A stretch of 64,000 nucleotides of DNA. It comes from Rhodoblastus sp963828185. GTDB lineage: Bacteria > Pseudomonadota > Alphaproteobacteria > Rhizobiales > Beijerinckiaceae. Below, in pieces: positions 17,101 to 26,086 of this stretch. Where the stretch lies: contig CAWHDV010000012.1 in assembly GCA_963828185.1 (NCBI GenBank), forward strand, positions 160,223 to 224,222, in the 5' to 3' direction. Below the pieces are notes generated by a model. It ran no database searches, had not been told where the DNA came from, and saw nothing but the letters and a program-made list of their open reading frames with translations. Position numbers and translations under genes: made by a program. The stretch's first letter is position 1. Every line of letters starts with the position of its first letter.

Positions 17101-17163
17101 TGTATCTCGCCGCGACAATCACGGCGGAAAGCCGGACGGAGTTCAATTTGGGGGAGCGAGGGC

Positions 17164-18034
17164 ATGAGCGCATCAAAATTCGCGGCCTTTTTCGCCAGCT
17201 CGGCGCAGCCGCTGGCGGTCGTCCTCGGGACCAACGAGATCGCCTCGGCGGTCGCCGTCAAATTGCGCAAGGCCAATTACGGCGTCATCCTCAGCCATGA
17301 TCCCTATCCGCCGGTGATCCGGCGCGGCATGTCTTTTTATGACGCGCTTTTCGACGACCACCCCGTTGTCGACGGGGTTCTCGGCAGGCGAGCGGATCTC
17401 GGCGATGGAGCTGGCCGAAATCGTCGGCGACGAAAATTGCGTCGCCGTGACGATGCTGCAATTGAGCGACCTCCTCGCCTTGCGCCGCATCCCCGTGCTG
17501 GTCGACGCGCGCATGCAAAAGCGCCGCGCCACCCCGGATTTTCGCTATTTTGTCGGCCTCGCCGTCGGCCTTGGCCCCAATTTCATCGTCGGGGGAAACT
17601 GCGATATCGCGGTCGAGACGCGACCAGTGAAAAGCGGCGCCATTGTCGAAGAGGGCGCGACCGAAGCCTTCGACGGCATGCCCAATCCGCTTGGAGGCGC
17701 CGGCAAGGAGCGTTTCGTTTACGCCGCCGCAGATGGAATCTGGCACACGCCGGTCGAGATTGGCACGAGGGTCTTTCGCGGCCTGTCGCTCGGCAAGATG
17801 AATGGCCAGTCGGTATTGGCCCCGATTGACGGCGTGTTGCGCGGATCGGCGCGCGACGGGGTTTTCGTTCCGGGAGGCTGCAAATTGCTCGAAATCGACC
17901 CGCGCGGCCGTCGCGCCCGATGGACGACGCTCGACCGGCGCGGCCGCGGCATCGCCGAAGCAACCGTGCTGGCGATCCGGCAGGCGCAGAAGCGGCGCAA
18001 GCGGTCGCCCTGCAACATCCAGGCGGCAATCTAA
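17164..18034 (+). pseudogene. YqeB-like molybdenum-hydroxylase accessory protein, frameshifted
   Basis: Two overlapping frames make one ~290-residue protein of the YqeB/EF2563 family, an uncharacterised group tied to molybdenum enzymes. The first frame gives the N-terminal nucleotide-binding part 'SSAQPLAVVLGTNEIASAVA' to 'YDALFDDHPVVDGVLG'. The second resumes at 'AMELAEIVGDENCVAVTML' and ends at 18034 with 'LGPNFIVGGNCDIAVETRP' and 'GTRVFRGLSLGKMNGQSVLAPIDGVLRG'. Removing one G at 17401-17402 joins them as GRRADLAMELAEIVG. Placement before modD under a NifA-type promoter suggests a role in Mo supply for FeMo-co. The frameshift may be real or an error. Confidence 0.75.
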
Positions 18035-18091
18035 AAACTTGCATCTCGGCTGCGCTTGCCGGACAAAAAGGGCCGCAAGCCGGGAAAAGCC

Positions 18092-18940
18092 ATGCCTAAC
18101 CAGATTTCGCGCGAAAAACTCGAGCGCCTGCTGTTCGACGACGCGCCCTATGGCGATCTCACCACCGACCTGCTCGGAATCGCCAGCGAGCCCGGCCGAA
18201 TGTCCTTTGTCGCGCGAAAACAGATGGTCCTGGCCTTGTCAGCCGAGGCCGCCGCCATCGTCGAAATGGCGGGCGCACGCGTCGAGATTTTTTGCGCCGA
18301 CGGCGACCTCCTGCCGGCGGGGACCGAAATCCTCCGCGCGACCGGCCCAGCCGGCGCGCTGCTGCGCGGCTGGAAGGTCGCGCAGACGCTGATCGAAATC
18401 TGGTCGGGCACAGCGACTGCGGCGCGCGAAATCGTCGACGCCGCCAGAACCGTCAAGCCGGATATCCGCATCGCCTGCACGCGGAAGAACACGCCCGGCG
18501 TCAAGGATTTCTCAGCCGCCGCCGTCCGCGCCGGCGGCGCCGTGATGCATCGGCTCGGCCTGTCTGAAACCATCCTGGTCTTTCCCGATCATCTCGCCTT
18601 TTTGCCGGACTCGCCGCTGGAGCGAATCGCTGAGCGCCTGCGCTGCGCCGCGCCGGAGAAAAAACTGGTGATCGAGGCTCGTGGCGTCGACGAGGCGATC
18701 CGCGCGGCGCAAGCGGGGTTCGACGTGATCCAGGCGGACAAGTTTTCGCCCGGCGACATCGCCCGTCTGGTCGAACGCATCGCCGGCCTGCCGCAACGCC
18801 CGACAATCGCCGCCGCCGGCGGCGTCAATGCCGGCAACGCCGCCGACTACGCCCGGGCGGGCGCCGACATTCTCGTCACCTCCGCCCCTTATTGGGCGCC
18901 GCCGCGCGATGTGTCGGTGCGTTTTTCGCGCGCAACATAG
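18092..18940 (+). CDS. modD: ModD-like protein (quinolinate phosphoribosyltransferase fold)
   Basis: 282 residues from ATG 18092 (open frame begins at a TTG, 18056). It belongs to the NadC-like ModD group that is usually found near molybdate transport genes: 'LLFDDAPYGDLTTDLLGI', 'TRKNTPGVKDFSAAAVRAGGAVMHRLGLSE' region and the C-terminal barrel 'QADKFSPGDIARLVERI' and 'AAAGGVNAGNAADYARAGAD'. The reaction is not established for the family. With the upstream YqeB-like gene it probably serves Mo handling during nitrogen fixation. Confidence 0.88.
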   Translation: MPNQISREKLERLLFDDAPYGDLTTDLLGIASEPGRMSFVARKQMVLALSAEAAAIVEMAGARVEIFCADGDLLPAGTEILRATGPAGALLRGWKVAQTLIEIWSGTATAAREIVDAARTVKPDIRIACTRKNTPGVKDFSAAAVRAGGAVMHRLGLSETILVFPDHLAFLPDSPLERIAERLRCAAPEKKLVIEARGVDEAIRAAQAGFDVIQADKFSPGDIARLVERIAGLPQRPTIAAAGGVNAGNAADYARAGADILVTSAPYWAPPRDVSVRFSRAT

Positions 18941-19270
18941 CCCCTTGCAGCCAAGCTTCTGCCAATTCGCAAAAATCCGGCGCGACAGAAAATCCAGCTG
19001 GGTCAAAGACTTTTAACCGCATTTTCGAACGTTTCAAAAATCGCGATATTTTTGTTCAGCTTGCGACAAATATGGGCGGTCTGCTCCCCGCCTGCTTGTT
19101 TTTTGACGTTTCCAAGCCGTCTTCGCAGGCTTATCCTGACAGCAATCAGACGATATCGATAGTTGCAACGACCGGACATGGATGTGACGCCTTCCGTCCA
19201 TGATTCCGCCGCCAACTTATGAGGAGAAGACGATCTTTCGGGGCTGCGCCAATTGATCGGGAGCCAAATC
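18941..19270. other. 330-base nifA upstream region
   Basis: No gene is seen. The region is AT-richer than its neighbours and holds one exact NifA-type site (see 19053) but no convincing -24/-12 element (the only GG-N10-GC match reads CGGTCTGCTCCCCGC). A purine-rich GAGGAG (19220) is too far from the start to be the ribosome site. Confidence 0.5.
19053..19068. promoter_or_regulatory. Possible NifA site upstream of nifA
   Basis: TGT-tcagcttgcg-ACA matches TGT-N10-ACA, 200 bases before nifA. Without a sigma-54 element nearby it could be chance (about one exact match per 4 kb is expected) or mark autoregulation. Confidence 0.4.
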
Positions 19271-21169
19271 ATGGCCTCAACGGAAAAAATCCTCTTTGAA
19301 CCCGCCTATAAAGACGTGGCATTGGCGGGCGTTTACGAAATATCCAAGATCCTGACCGGCGCGCAATCGCTCGATCGCACTCTTGGCGCGGTGATCGCCG
19401 TCCTGTCCTCGTTCATGCAGATGCGGCGCGGCTTCATCCTGGCGCTTGACGAGGACGGCGAGCCGGAAATCACCGCTTCCTCCGACGCCAGCGCCAAGCC
19501 GAACGGCGCCAAGACATTGCTGCCGCAGAAGGTGATCGATCATATCGTCGCCACCGGCGTGCCGCTGGTGATCGAGGATATTTCCAGCCACCAGTATTTC
19601 ACCGGCACCGCCTATCGCCATCTGCTGCCGCCGATGACCAAGGTCAGCTTTCTCGGCGTGCCGATCAAGGTGGACGGCGTCGCCAAGGGCACTTTGACGG
19701 TCGACCGCGAATGGAGCGGCAAGCTCGATTTCCGGCTGGAGGACGACGTGCGCCTCCTGACCATGGTCGCCAATCTCGTGGGACAGGCGATGCGCATGCA
19801 CGGCCTGATCGCGCGCGACCGCGACCGCCTGATCAAGGAGCAGCACCGCCTCGAAAAGGCCTTGACCGAAGTGAGGCCGCAATCGACGAAACCGTCGCCG
19901 CGCGGAAAGTCCGAGTTCATCCTCGGCGAAAGCCACGCGATCAAGGCGATCCTGCAAAGGATCGAAGTCGCCGCGCGCTCCAACGCCACCGTGCTGCTGC
20001 GCGGCGAGACGGGAACCGGCAAGGAGCTTTTCGCCCGCGCGATTCATGAAAATTCGCCGCGTGCGAAAGCGGCCTTCGTCAAGGTCAATTGCGCGGCGCT
20101 GCCGGAAAGCGTGATCGAATCCGAATTGTTCGGCCACGAGAAGGGTTCGTTCACCGGCGCCGTCAACCAGCGCGTCGGCCGTTTCGAACTGGCCAATGGC
20201 GGCACTTTGTTCCTCGACGAGATCGGCGAGATTTCCGCCTCGTTCCAGGCCAAGCTTTTGCGCGTGCTGCAGGAGGGCGAGTTCGAGCGGGTCGGCGGAA
20301 CCAAGACGCTGAAGGTGGATGTGCGCATCGTCTGCGCCACCAACCGCAATCTCGAAGAGGCGGTTTCGCGCGGCGACTTCCGCGCCGACCTTTATTACCG
20401 CATCAATGTCGTCACCCTGGTGACGCCGCCGCTGCGCGAGAGGCCAGGCGACATCAAGATCCTGGCGACTCGCTTCCTCGAACAGTTTTCGCAGGAGAAC
20501 GGCATCGACCACGCCTTCTCCGGCAAGGCGCTGGACATTCTTTCGCACTGCGCTTTCCCCGGCAATGTGCGCGAACTGGAGAACTGCGTCCGCCGCACGG
20601 CGACGCTTGCCGCTGGCAAGGAGATCGTCGAATCCGACCTCGCCTGCTGGCAGGGCTGCTGCCTGTCGGCGACCCTCTGGAAGGGCCATAATGGCCTGAC
20701 CGGCGTGCATCCCCATCCGACGCCGCAACCGGGCATGCCGCCGGTCATCGCCGCGCCGAGGCCGGCTCCCGCGTCCATGGCCGCGCCCATGCCCATGTCC
20801 AGCCCCGCGCCCATGTCCGGCCCCGCGCCCATGTCCAGCCCCGCGCCCATGTCCAGCCCCGCGCCCATGTCCAGCCCCGCGCCCATGCCCGCCCCCGCGC
20901 CCTATGTCGCGCCGGCTCCCCTCGAGGCGACAGGCGGCGCCTGCGCCGAACACGCCGCCGACGCATTGGAGCGCGGCCTGCCGATCGATTGCCCCTCGCC
21001 CGATCACTGCCCGGTGGTCCATCCCGGCAAGAGCGAACGCGAAAGGCTGGTCGAGGCGCTCGACAAGACCGGCTGGGTGCAGGCGAAAGCGGCGCGCCTG
21101 CTCGGCCTCACGCCGCGCCAGATCGGCTACGCCCTGCGCAAGCAGAATATCGACATCAAGCGGTTCTGA
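19271..21169 (+). CDS. nifA: NifA, sigma-54-dependent activator of nitrogen fixation
   Basis: 632 residues from ATG 19271 (GGGAG upstream). Order: GAF sensor (~residues 20-180), AAA+ domain (~215-450) with Walker A 'GETGTGKE', the sigma-54 contact loop 'KGSFTGAV' (GSFTGA instead of GAFTGA) and 'GTLFLDEIGEIS', then a linker and a Fis-type helix-turn-helix at the C-terminus ('QAKAARLLGLTPRQIGYALR'). Cysteines at about 427, 439, 459 and 464 form C-x11-C-x19-C-x4-C, the mark of oxygen-sensitive NifA of alphaproteobacteria. The linker carries six 6-residue repeats, MSSPAP and variants. It likely drives the promoters at 5857, 6014, 17085 and 22354. Confidence 0.97.
   Translation: MASTEKILFEPAYKDVALAGVYEISKILTGAQSLDRTLGAVIAVLSSFMQMRRGFILALDEDGEPEITASSDASAKPNGAKTLLPQKVIDHIVATGVPLVIEDISSHQYFTGTAYRHLLPPMTKVSFLGVPIKVDGVAKGTLTVDREWSGKLDFRLEDDVRLLTMVANLVGQAMRMHGLIARDRDRLIKEQHRLEKALTEVRPQSTKPSPRGKSEFILGESHAIKAILQRIEVAARSNATVLLRGETGTGKELFARAIHENSPRAKAAFVKVNCAALPESVIESELFGHEKGSFTGAVNQRVGRFELANGGTLFLDEIGEISASFQAKLLRVLQEGEFERVGGTKTLKVDVRIVCATNRNLEEAVSRGDFRADLYYRINVVTLVTPPLRERPGDIKILATRFLEQFSQENGIDHAFSGKALDILSHCAFPGNVRELENCVRRTATLAAGKEIVESDLACWQGCCLSATLWKGHNGLTGVHPHPTPQPGMPPVIAAPRPAPASMAAPMPMSSPAPMSGPAPMSSPAPMSSPAPMSSPAPMPAPAPYVAPAPLEATGGACAEHAADALERGLPIDCPSPDHCPVVHPGKSERERLVEALDKTGWVQAKAARLLGLTPRQIGYALRKQNIDIKRF
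20795..20902 (+). repeat. Six tandem 18-bp repeats within nifA
   Basis: Units ATGTCCAGCCCCGCGCCC, with small changes in units 2 and 6, run in frame and encode MSSPAP, MSGPAP, MSSPAP (three times) and MPAPAP (residues ~509-544). They extend the flexible linker between the Cys motif and the DNA-binding domain. Copy number is likely to vary between strains. Confidence 0.92.
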
Positions 21170-21186
21170 ATTCATCCCCCTATGGC

Positions 21187-21224
21187 GCAAGCCTTGCTTG
21201 ATCCACGGATCGAGCGAGGCTTGC
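21187..21224 (+). promoter_or_regulatory. Long hairpin covering the ribosome site of the LRV gene
   Basis: GCAAGCCTTGCTTGATCC (21187-21204) pairs with 21207-21224 with two wobble pairs only. The right arm contains GAGCGAGG, the only ribosome-binding sequence for ATG 21226, so folding would block translation. It could also be a processing or termination point after nifA. Confidence 0.6.
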
Positions 21225-21225
21225 G

Positions 21226-21984
21226 ATGTCTTTGTCCGATGACGGTGAAGCGGCGGAGGATTGGACCGGCCGTCCTTTCTCCTGCCAGGATTGTCCGCAT
21301 AACGAGTTGCGCGCCGGCGGCCGTTGCGTGCTCGGCCGCATTTGCGTGCGCGACCAGCGCTCGAAACGCATCGACAGTTTCTTCGCCACCAATCCGGACC
21401 TGGCCTCCACCTATCTCGACGCCATCTATTTCGAGGTTCGCGCGCTGGCGGCGAAATACGCCAATCCGTTCCAGATTGTCCGATTGATGACGGACCGCGA
21501 ACCGGAAGTGCGCGCCATGACGGCCTTGCGCCTTCCTTTGCCGCGCGTGCGGGAGATGCGCGGCGACACGGACAGCGCCGTGCGCGTTGCCTGCGCGCTG
21601 CGGCTGGACGGCGCCGATCTCGTCGCCATGGCCAATGATGAGAGCGAAAGGGTGCGATTTACCGTGGCGCGGCGGCTCGACCCGAAGCTTCTGCCGATGA
21701 TGATGTGCGACGAGGACCCAACCATTCGCCGCTGGGTCGCCCGACGGCTGCCGCCCGACCGCCTGTTCGCCATGATCCACGACAAGGACCCGCTGGTGCG
21801 GCGGGAGGCGGCGGAGCGCATTGCGCCCGACGCCCTCGGCCATCTGCTCGACGACGCCGATCTGCGCGTGCGCTATGTCGTGGCGGACCGCGCGCCGCGC
21901 GAAATCGCGGCGAGATTGGTCGGCGATCCCGACGAGGAGGTGGCGCGTCGCGCGCAGGAGCGACGCGACGAAAAGGGCTTATAG
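21226..21984 (+). CDS. LRV repeat protein with N-terminal [4Fe-4S] cluster
   Basis: 252 residues. The N-terminal 'FSCQDCPHNELRAGGRCVLGRIC' segment (Cys near residues 20-40) is the cluster-binding module of leucine-rich-variant proteins, known from the structure of the Azotobacter nif-linked LRV protein. The rest is a series of ~24-residue LRV repeats such as 'REPEVRAMTALRLPL', 'SAVRVACALRLDGADLVAM' and 'DPTIRRWVARRLPPDRLFAM'. It follows nifA by 56 bases, so it is probably co-transcribed. Function unknown; a scaffold or sensor for Fe-S status is possible. Confidence 0.92.
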   Translation: MSLSDDGEAAEDWTGRPFSCQDCPHNELRAGGRCVLGRICVRDQRSKRIDSFFATNPDLASTYLDAIYFEVRALAAKYANPFQIVRLMTDREPEVRAMTALRLPLPRVREMRGDTDSAVRVACALRLDGADLVAMANDESERVRFTVARRLDPKLLPMMMCDEDPTIRRWVARRLPPDRLFAMIHDKDPLVRREAAERIAPDALGHLLDDADLRVRYVVADRAPREIAARLVGDPDEEVARRAQERRDEKGL

Positions 21985-22085
21985 CGCCGCTCCTTGCTAT
22001 CCGACATAATGTTAAAAAATTCGGGCGGCGGCCCATGGTTCGAGACGCTGCGCTCCTCACCATGAGGAGCTAACTATGGGCGATC

Positions 22086-22196
22086 ATGAACACACCCGAG
22101 GAACGCGCCCGAATCGAGCGCGCCAAGCCGCTGACGACAGCGGCTTGGATCGTTCTGCTTCTCGACCAAAATGCGCGCGTCCTGGCTGGTTCGTGA
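22086..22196 (+). CDS. Possible 36-residue peptide upstream of fixA
   Basis: MNTPEERARIERAKPLTTAAW... then a hydrophobic stretch IVLLLDQNARVLAGS. The composition looks coding, but the nearest GGAG is part of the hairpin at 22060 and is spaced for a different ATG (22076, another frame, 47 codons). No relative is recognised. It could be a small membrane-associated peptide or chance. Confidence 0.25.
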   Translation: MNTPEERARIERAKPLTTAAWIVLLLDQNARVLAGS

Positions 22197-22253
22197 TTCA
22201 CGGTCAGGGCGCGACATGACTGGCCCGCTCCAAACTCTTCGATCCAACAAGCC

Positions 22254-22269
22254 TGTCGCAATAGCGACA
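22254..22269. promoter_or_regulatory. NifA upstream activator site of fixABCX
   Basis: TGT-cgcaatagcg-ACA matches the consensus and lies in a longer perfect palindrome GCCTGTCGC-AATA-GCGACAGGC. It is about 92 bases upstream of the -24 element. Confidence 0.88.
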
Positions 22270-22353
22270 GGCTGATAGCCTCCAAACGCCGCCCATTGCT
22301 CAGTCTCATCATTTTATTGTTTTATATCAGTAGATTATAAAACAGCGCGCAAT

Positions 22354-22369
22354 TGGTACGGAGCTTGCG
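22354..22369 (+). promoter_or_regulatory. Sigma-54 promoter of fixABCX
   Basis: TGGTACGGAGCTTGCG matches TGGYAC-N5-TTGC with exact GG-N10-GC spacing, 66 bases before fixA. Confidence 0.9.
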
Positions 22370-22434
22370 ACGCCTCCTCCGAAACAACGCGTCCTCGATT
22401 CCCAAAACGCGGCTGGTTCCGCCGGAGGCGAAAA

Positions 22435-23286
22435 ATGCATTTTGTCGTCTGCATCAAACAGGTTCCGGATTCGGCGCAGATCCGCGTCCATCCCGTGACC
22501 AATACGATCATGCGGCAGGGCGTGCCGACCATCATCAATCCCTATGACCTCTTTTCGCTCGAAGAGGCGCTGCGCCTGCGCGACAAGGTCGGCGGCGAAG
22601 TCACCGTCCTGACCATGGGGCCGCCCATGGCGTCGGATTCGCTGCGCAAGGCGCTGACCATCGGCGCCGACCGCGCCGTGCTCTTGACCGACCGCTTCTT
22701 CGCCGGCTCCGACACGCTCGCCACCTCCTATGCGCTGGCGCAGGCGCTGCGCAAGATCGGCGAAACCTTTGGAGCGCCCGACATCATTTTCGCCGGCAAG
22801 CAGACGATCGACGGCGACACGGCGCAGGTCGGCCCCGGCATCGCCAAGCGGCTCGACCTGCTCCAACTCACCTATGTCTCGGCGATTGTCGAACTTGACG
22901 GCGAAAATCGCAGCATCAAGTTGGAGCGTCGCTCGGAAGGCGGCGTGCAATTGCTGCAATCACGCCTGCCCTGCATGATCACCATGCTGGAAGGCTCCAA
23001 TGTCGTGCGGCGCGGCCGCATCGACGACGCCCTGCGCGCCGCCCGCGCGGAGATCGTCACCTGGAACGCCAAGGACGCCGGCATCGAGGACCTGACGCTG
23101 TGCGGCCTGCGCGGCTCGCCCACCGTCGTCAAGCGCGTGTTCGCGCCCACGCCCCGCGCGGAAAAAGCCGCCCTGGTCGAAATCGGCGCGTCCCAGGCCG
23201 AGACCGCCGAAACCCTGATCGAGACCATTTTCGCCAAGGCCCCGGCGATCGAAGCCGATCTCGCCAAGCTTGCATCCGGATTCTGA
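22435..23286 (+). CDS. fixA: FixA, electron-bifurcating flavoprotein beta subunit
   Basis: 283 residues of the ETF-beta family, full length: 'MHFVVCIKQVPDSAQIRV' at the start and 'FAGKQTIDGDTAQVGPGIAKRLDL' with the nucleotide-binding loop. FixAB with FixCX uses NADH and flavin bifurcation to send low-potential electrons toward ferredoxin or nitrogenase and high-potential electrons to quinone. GGAGG lies 6 bases before the ATG. First gene of fixABCX behind a NifA-type promoter. Confidence 0.97.
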   Translation: MHFVVCIKQVPDSAQIRVHPVTNTIMRQGVPTIINPYDLFSLEEALRLRDKVGGEVTVLTMGPPMASDSLRKALTIGADRAVLLTDRFFAGSDTLATSYALAQALRKIGETFGAPDIIFAGKQTIDGDTAQVGPGIAKRLDLLQLTYVSAIVELDGENRSIKLERRSEGGVQLLQSRLPCMITMLEGSNVVRRGRIDDALRAARAEIVTWNAKDAGIEDLTLCGLRGSPTVVKRVFAPTPRAEKAALVEIGASQAETAETLIETIFAKAPAIEADLAKLASGF

Positions 23287-23317
23287 CGCCGCCGCATTTT
23301 TTTTCGAGGAACAGAAG

Positions 23318-24425
23318 ATGAGCGATCCGAAGCCCGCCGCGCCGCAAGGCGGCAGCCGCGCCACGATGAAGAAGGAATTGCCGGAGAAATTCCGTGACCA
23401 CAGGCACGTCTGGGTGTTCATCGAGATGGAGCGCGGGCTCGTGCATCCCGTGTCGTTCGAACTGCTCGGCGAGGGCCGCAAGCTGGCCGACCAGCTCGGC
23501 GTCGAACTCGCTGGCGTAGTGATGGGCGCGCCCGGCGAAGACGTGAAAAACGCGGCGCGCGAAACCTTCGCTTATGGCGCCGATGTCGTTTATCTCGTCG
23601 AGAACCCGATCCTCGCCGACTACCGCAACGAGCCCTATTCCAAGGGGCTCACCCAGCTTGTCAACGCGCACAAGCCGGAAATCCTGCTGCTCGGCGCGAC
23701 CACGCTCGGCCGCGACCTCGCCGGCTCGGTCGCCACGACGCTGCTCACTGGCCTGACGGCCGACTGCACTGAATTGCGGGTGGACGACGACAAGTCGCTC
23801 GCCGCGACGCGCCCGACCTTCGGCGGCTCGCTGCTCTGCACCATCTACACGCTTAATTATCGCCCGCAGATGGCCACCGTGCGTCCGCGCGTCATGCCGA
23901 TGCCGGAGCGCCAGGAGGGCCGCGAAGGCCGCATTGTTCCATTCGCCATCGACCTGGTCGAATCCGACATCATCACCAAAATCCTGAGCTTCATGCCGGA
24001 TCGTGACTTCGAACAAGTCGAACCTCGCCTTCGCCGATGTGGTCGTGGCGGGCGGCATGGGCCTGCAAAGCCCGGAAAACTTCCAGCTGGTAAAGACTCT
24101 CGCTTCCGTGCTCGGTGCGGAATTCGGCGCCTCGCGGCCGCTGATCCAGAAGGGCTGGGTGACGTCCGACCGGCAGATCGGCCAGACCGGCAAGACCATC
24201 CGCCCCAAACTGTACATCGCCGCCGGCATTTCCGGCGCGATCCAGCATCGGGTCGGCGTCGAGGGCGCCGACATGATCGTCGCGATCAATACCGACAAGA
24301 ACGCGCAGATCTTCGATTTCGCGCATCTCGGAATCGTCACCGACGCCATTCGCTTCCTGCCCGCCCTGACCGAGGCGTTCCGTCAGCGCCTTTCACCCCA
24401 TTCCAAAGACCGGCTCGCCGGCTGA
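23318..24425 (+). pseudogene. fixB: FixB, flavoprotein alpha subunit, broken by one-base insertion
   Basis: ETF-alpha subunit that binds the electron-transfer FAD. Frame 1 runs from ATG 23318 (GAGGA upstream) through 'HRHVWVFIEMERGLVHPVS' to 'ITKILSFMPDRD'. Frame 2 resumes at 'SNKSNLAFADVVVAGGMGLQ' and covers the FAD-binding domain ('RPLIQKGWVTSDRQIGQTGK', 'LYIAAGISGAIQHRVG', 'IVAINTDKNAQIFDFAHLG') to TGA 24425. Deleting one T at 24008-24009 restores MPDRDSNKSNLAFAD, about 368 residues. The unaltered frame 1 reads on into fixC. Since the rest of fixABCX is intact, sequencing error is quite possible; otherwise the bifurcating complex would be dead. Confidence 0.9.
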
Positions 24426-24448
24426 TCGCATCGCAGGAGCAGACGACA

Positions 24449-25753
24449 ATGATCGACGAAAAATTCGACGCGATCGTCATCGGGGCCGGCATGTCCGGCA
24501 ACGCCGCCGCCTATACGATGGCCTCGCGTGGCCTGAAGGTCCTGCAACTCGAACGCGGCGAATATCCGGGCTCGAAGAACGTGCAGGGCGGCATCCTCTA
24601 TGCCGACATGCTGGAAAAGATCATTCCGGACTTCCGCAATGAGGCGCCGCTCGAGCGCCGCCTGATCGAACAGCGCTTCTGGTTCATGACCGACAAAGCG
24701 CACACCGGCATGCACTACCGCTCCGACGACTTCAACGAGGAGCGCCCCAACCGCTACACCATCATCCGCTCGCAGTTCGATCGCTGGTTCGCGCGCGAGG
24801 CGCAGGCCAAGGGGGCGATCCTCTTGTGCGAAACCACCGCCGTCGAACTGATCCGCGACGCCTATGGCAAGGTGATCGGCGTGCGCACCGATCGGTCGGG
24901 CGGCCCTATCCATGCCGATGTCGTGGTGCTGGCGGAAGGCGTCAACGGCCTGCTTGGCACGCGCTCGGAACTGCGGCCGCGCCCGGCGGCCGAGCATGTC
25001 GCCCTCGCCGTCAAGGAAATGCATTTCCTGCCTGCCGAAGTGATCGAGGCGCGTTTCAATCTCAAATCCGACGAGGGCGCGGTGATCGAAGCCGCCGGCA
25101 CGATTTCCGGCGGCATGGCGGGCATGGGATTCGTCTATACCAACAAGGAGAGCATTTCGGTCGGCATCGGCTGCATCGTTTCCGACTTCGTGGAAAGCGA
25201 GACTTCGCCGGCGCAATTGCTCGACACCTTCAAGAAACATCCCTCCATCGCGCCGCTGCTCGCCGGTTCCGAGGTCAAGGAATATGCCGCGCATCTCATC
25301 CCCGAAGGCGGCTTCAAGGCCGTGCCGCAATTGTTCGGCGACGGCTGGGTGATCTGCGGCGACGCCGGACAGCTCAACAACGCCGTCCATCGCGAAGGTT
25401 CCAATCTCGCCATGACTTCTGGCCGCCTCGCCGCCGAGGCGATCTTCCAGATCAAGTCGCGGCGCGAGCCGATGAACAAGGCCAACCTCGCGCTTTACAA
25501 GCAGATGCTCGACGAAAGCTTCGTCATGAAGGACCTGAAGAAGCACAAGGACATGCCCGGCCTTCTGCACACCCAGGCGTCGAACCTTTTCCTCACCTAC
25601 CCCCAGCTTGTCTCCAAGGCGATGGAGAATTTCGTCCGCGTCGACGGCACGCCGAAGATCGACAAGGAAAAGGACACGGTCCGCAGTTTCCGCAAGGCGC
25701 GCGGCTTCGGGCTGATCGGCGACGCCATCCGCCTCGCCCGCGCCTGGCGGTGA
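24449..25753 (+). CDS. fixC: FixC, FAD-dependent ETF:quinone oxidoreductase-like subunit
   Basis: 434 residues from ATG 24449 (GGAGC upstream). 'DAIVIGAGMSGNAAAYTMASRG' is the dinucleotide-binding fold, 'GSKNVQGGILYADML' and 'VICGDAGQLNNAVHREGSN' are conserved FixC/ETF-QO segments. It holds FAD and works with FixX at the membrane or quinone side. A long open frame joins it to the end of the shifted fixB, but the family start is at 24449. Confidence 0.97.
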   Translation: MIDEKFDAIVIGAGMSGNAAAYTMASRGLKVLQLERGEYPGSKNVQGGILYADMLEKIIPDFRNEAPLERRLIEQRFWFMTDKAHTGMHYRSDDFNEERPNRYTIIRSQFDRWFAREAQAKGAILLCETTAVELIRDAYGKVIGVRTDRSGGPIHADVVVLAEGVNGLLGTRSELRPRPAAEHVALAVKEMHFLPAEVIEARFNLKSDEGAVIEAAGTISGGMAGMGFVYTNKESISVGIGCIVSDFVESETSPAQLLDTFKKHPSIAPLLAGSEVKEYAAHLIPEGGFKAVPQLFGDGWVICGDAGQLNNAVHREGSNLAMTSGRLAAEAIFQIKSRREPMNKANLALYKQMLDESFVMKDLKKHKDMPGLLHTQASNLFLTYPQLVSKAMENFVRVDGTPKIDKEKDTVRSFRKARGFGLIGDAIRLARAWR

Positions 25754-25786
25754 CACAATTCTGCCCATTGACCAAGGAGAACCAGC

Positions 25787-26086
25787 ATGTCGGTCGAGCC
25801 GCAATTCCAGAAGGTCGAGGAAAAGCTTTTCCAGAATCGCTACCTGGTCGATTCCGGCCAGCCGCATATCAAGATCACGCCGCATGAAAAGCCGTCGAAG
25901 AATCTTCTGGCCATGACCCATCTTTGCCCGGCCGGCTGCTACTCGACCGCAGAAACCGGCCAGGTCGAGATCACGGCCGACGGCTGCCTCGAATGCGGCA
26001 CCTGCCGCGTGCTGTGCGAAGGGAGCGGCGAAATCACCTGGAATTATCCGCGCGGCGGCTTCGGAATCCTGTTCAAATTCGGCTGA
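25787..26086 (+). CDS. fixX: FixX, ferredoxin-like subunit
   Basis: 99 residues. Cysteine motifs 'LCPAGCYS' and 'CLECGTCRVLCE' ligate the [4Fe-4S] cluster(s). It is the terminal electron carrier partner of FixC. AAGGAG lies 8 bases before ATG 25787. Last gene of fixABCX. Confidence 0.96.
   Translation: MSVEPQFQKVEEKLFQNRYLVDSGQPHIKITPHEKPSKNLLAMTHLCPAGCYSTAETGQVEITADGCLECGTCRVLCEGSGEITWNYPRGGFGILFKFG

Larger units (their letters stand above)
21985..22434. other. 450-base gap before fixA with hairpin, small ORF and promoter
   Basis: A perfect 8-bp stem GCTCCTCA/TGAGGAGC (about 22050-22070) follows the LRV gene and may end its transcript. A possible 36-codon ORF (22086-22196) comes next. The NifA site at 22254 and the sigma-54 element at 22354 occupy the rest. 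Bases 22300-22350 are AT-rich, as expected near a looping promoter. Confidence 0.6.

Noticed and set aside
19277..21190. 637-codon minus-strand frame opposite nifA, with Gly/Ala/His-rich repeats
   Set aside because: The apparent repeat protein is the reverse reading of the nifA linker repeats.
23270..25753. 827-codon FixB-FixC fusion protein
   Set aside because: The middle (~125 residues) is nonsense in that frame; the fusion results from the fixB frameshift.
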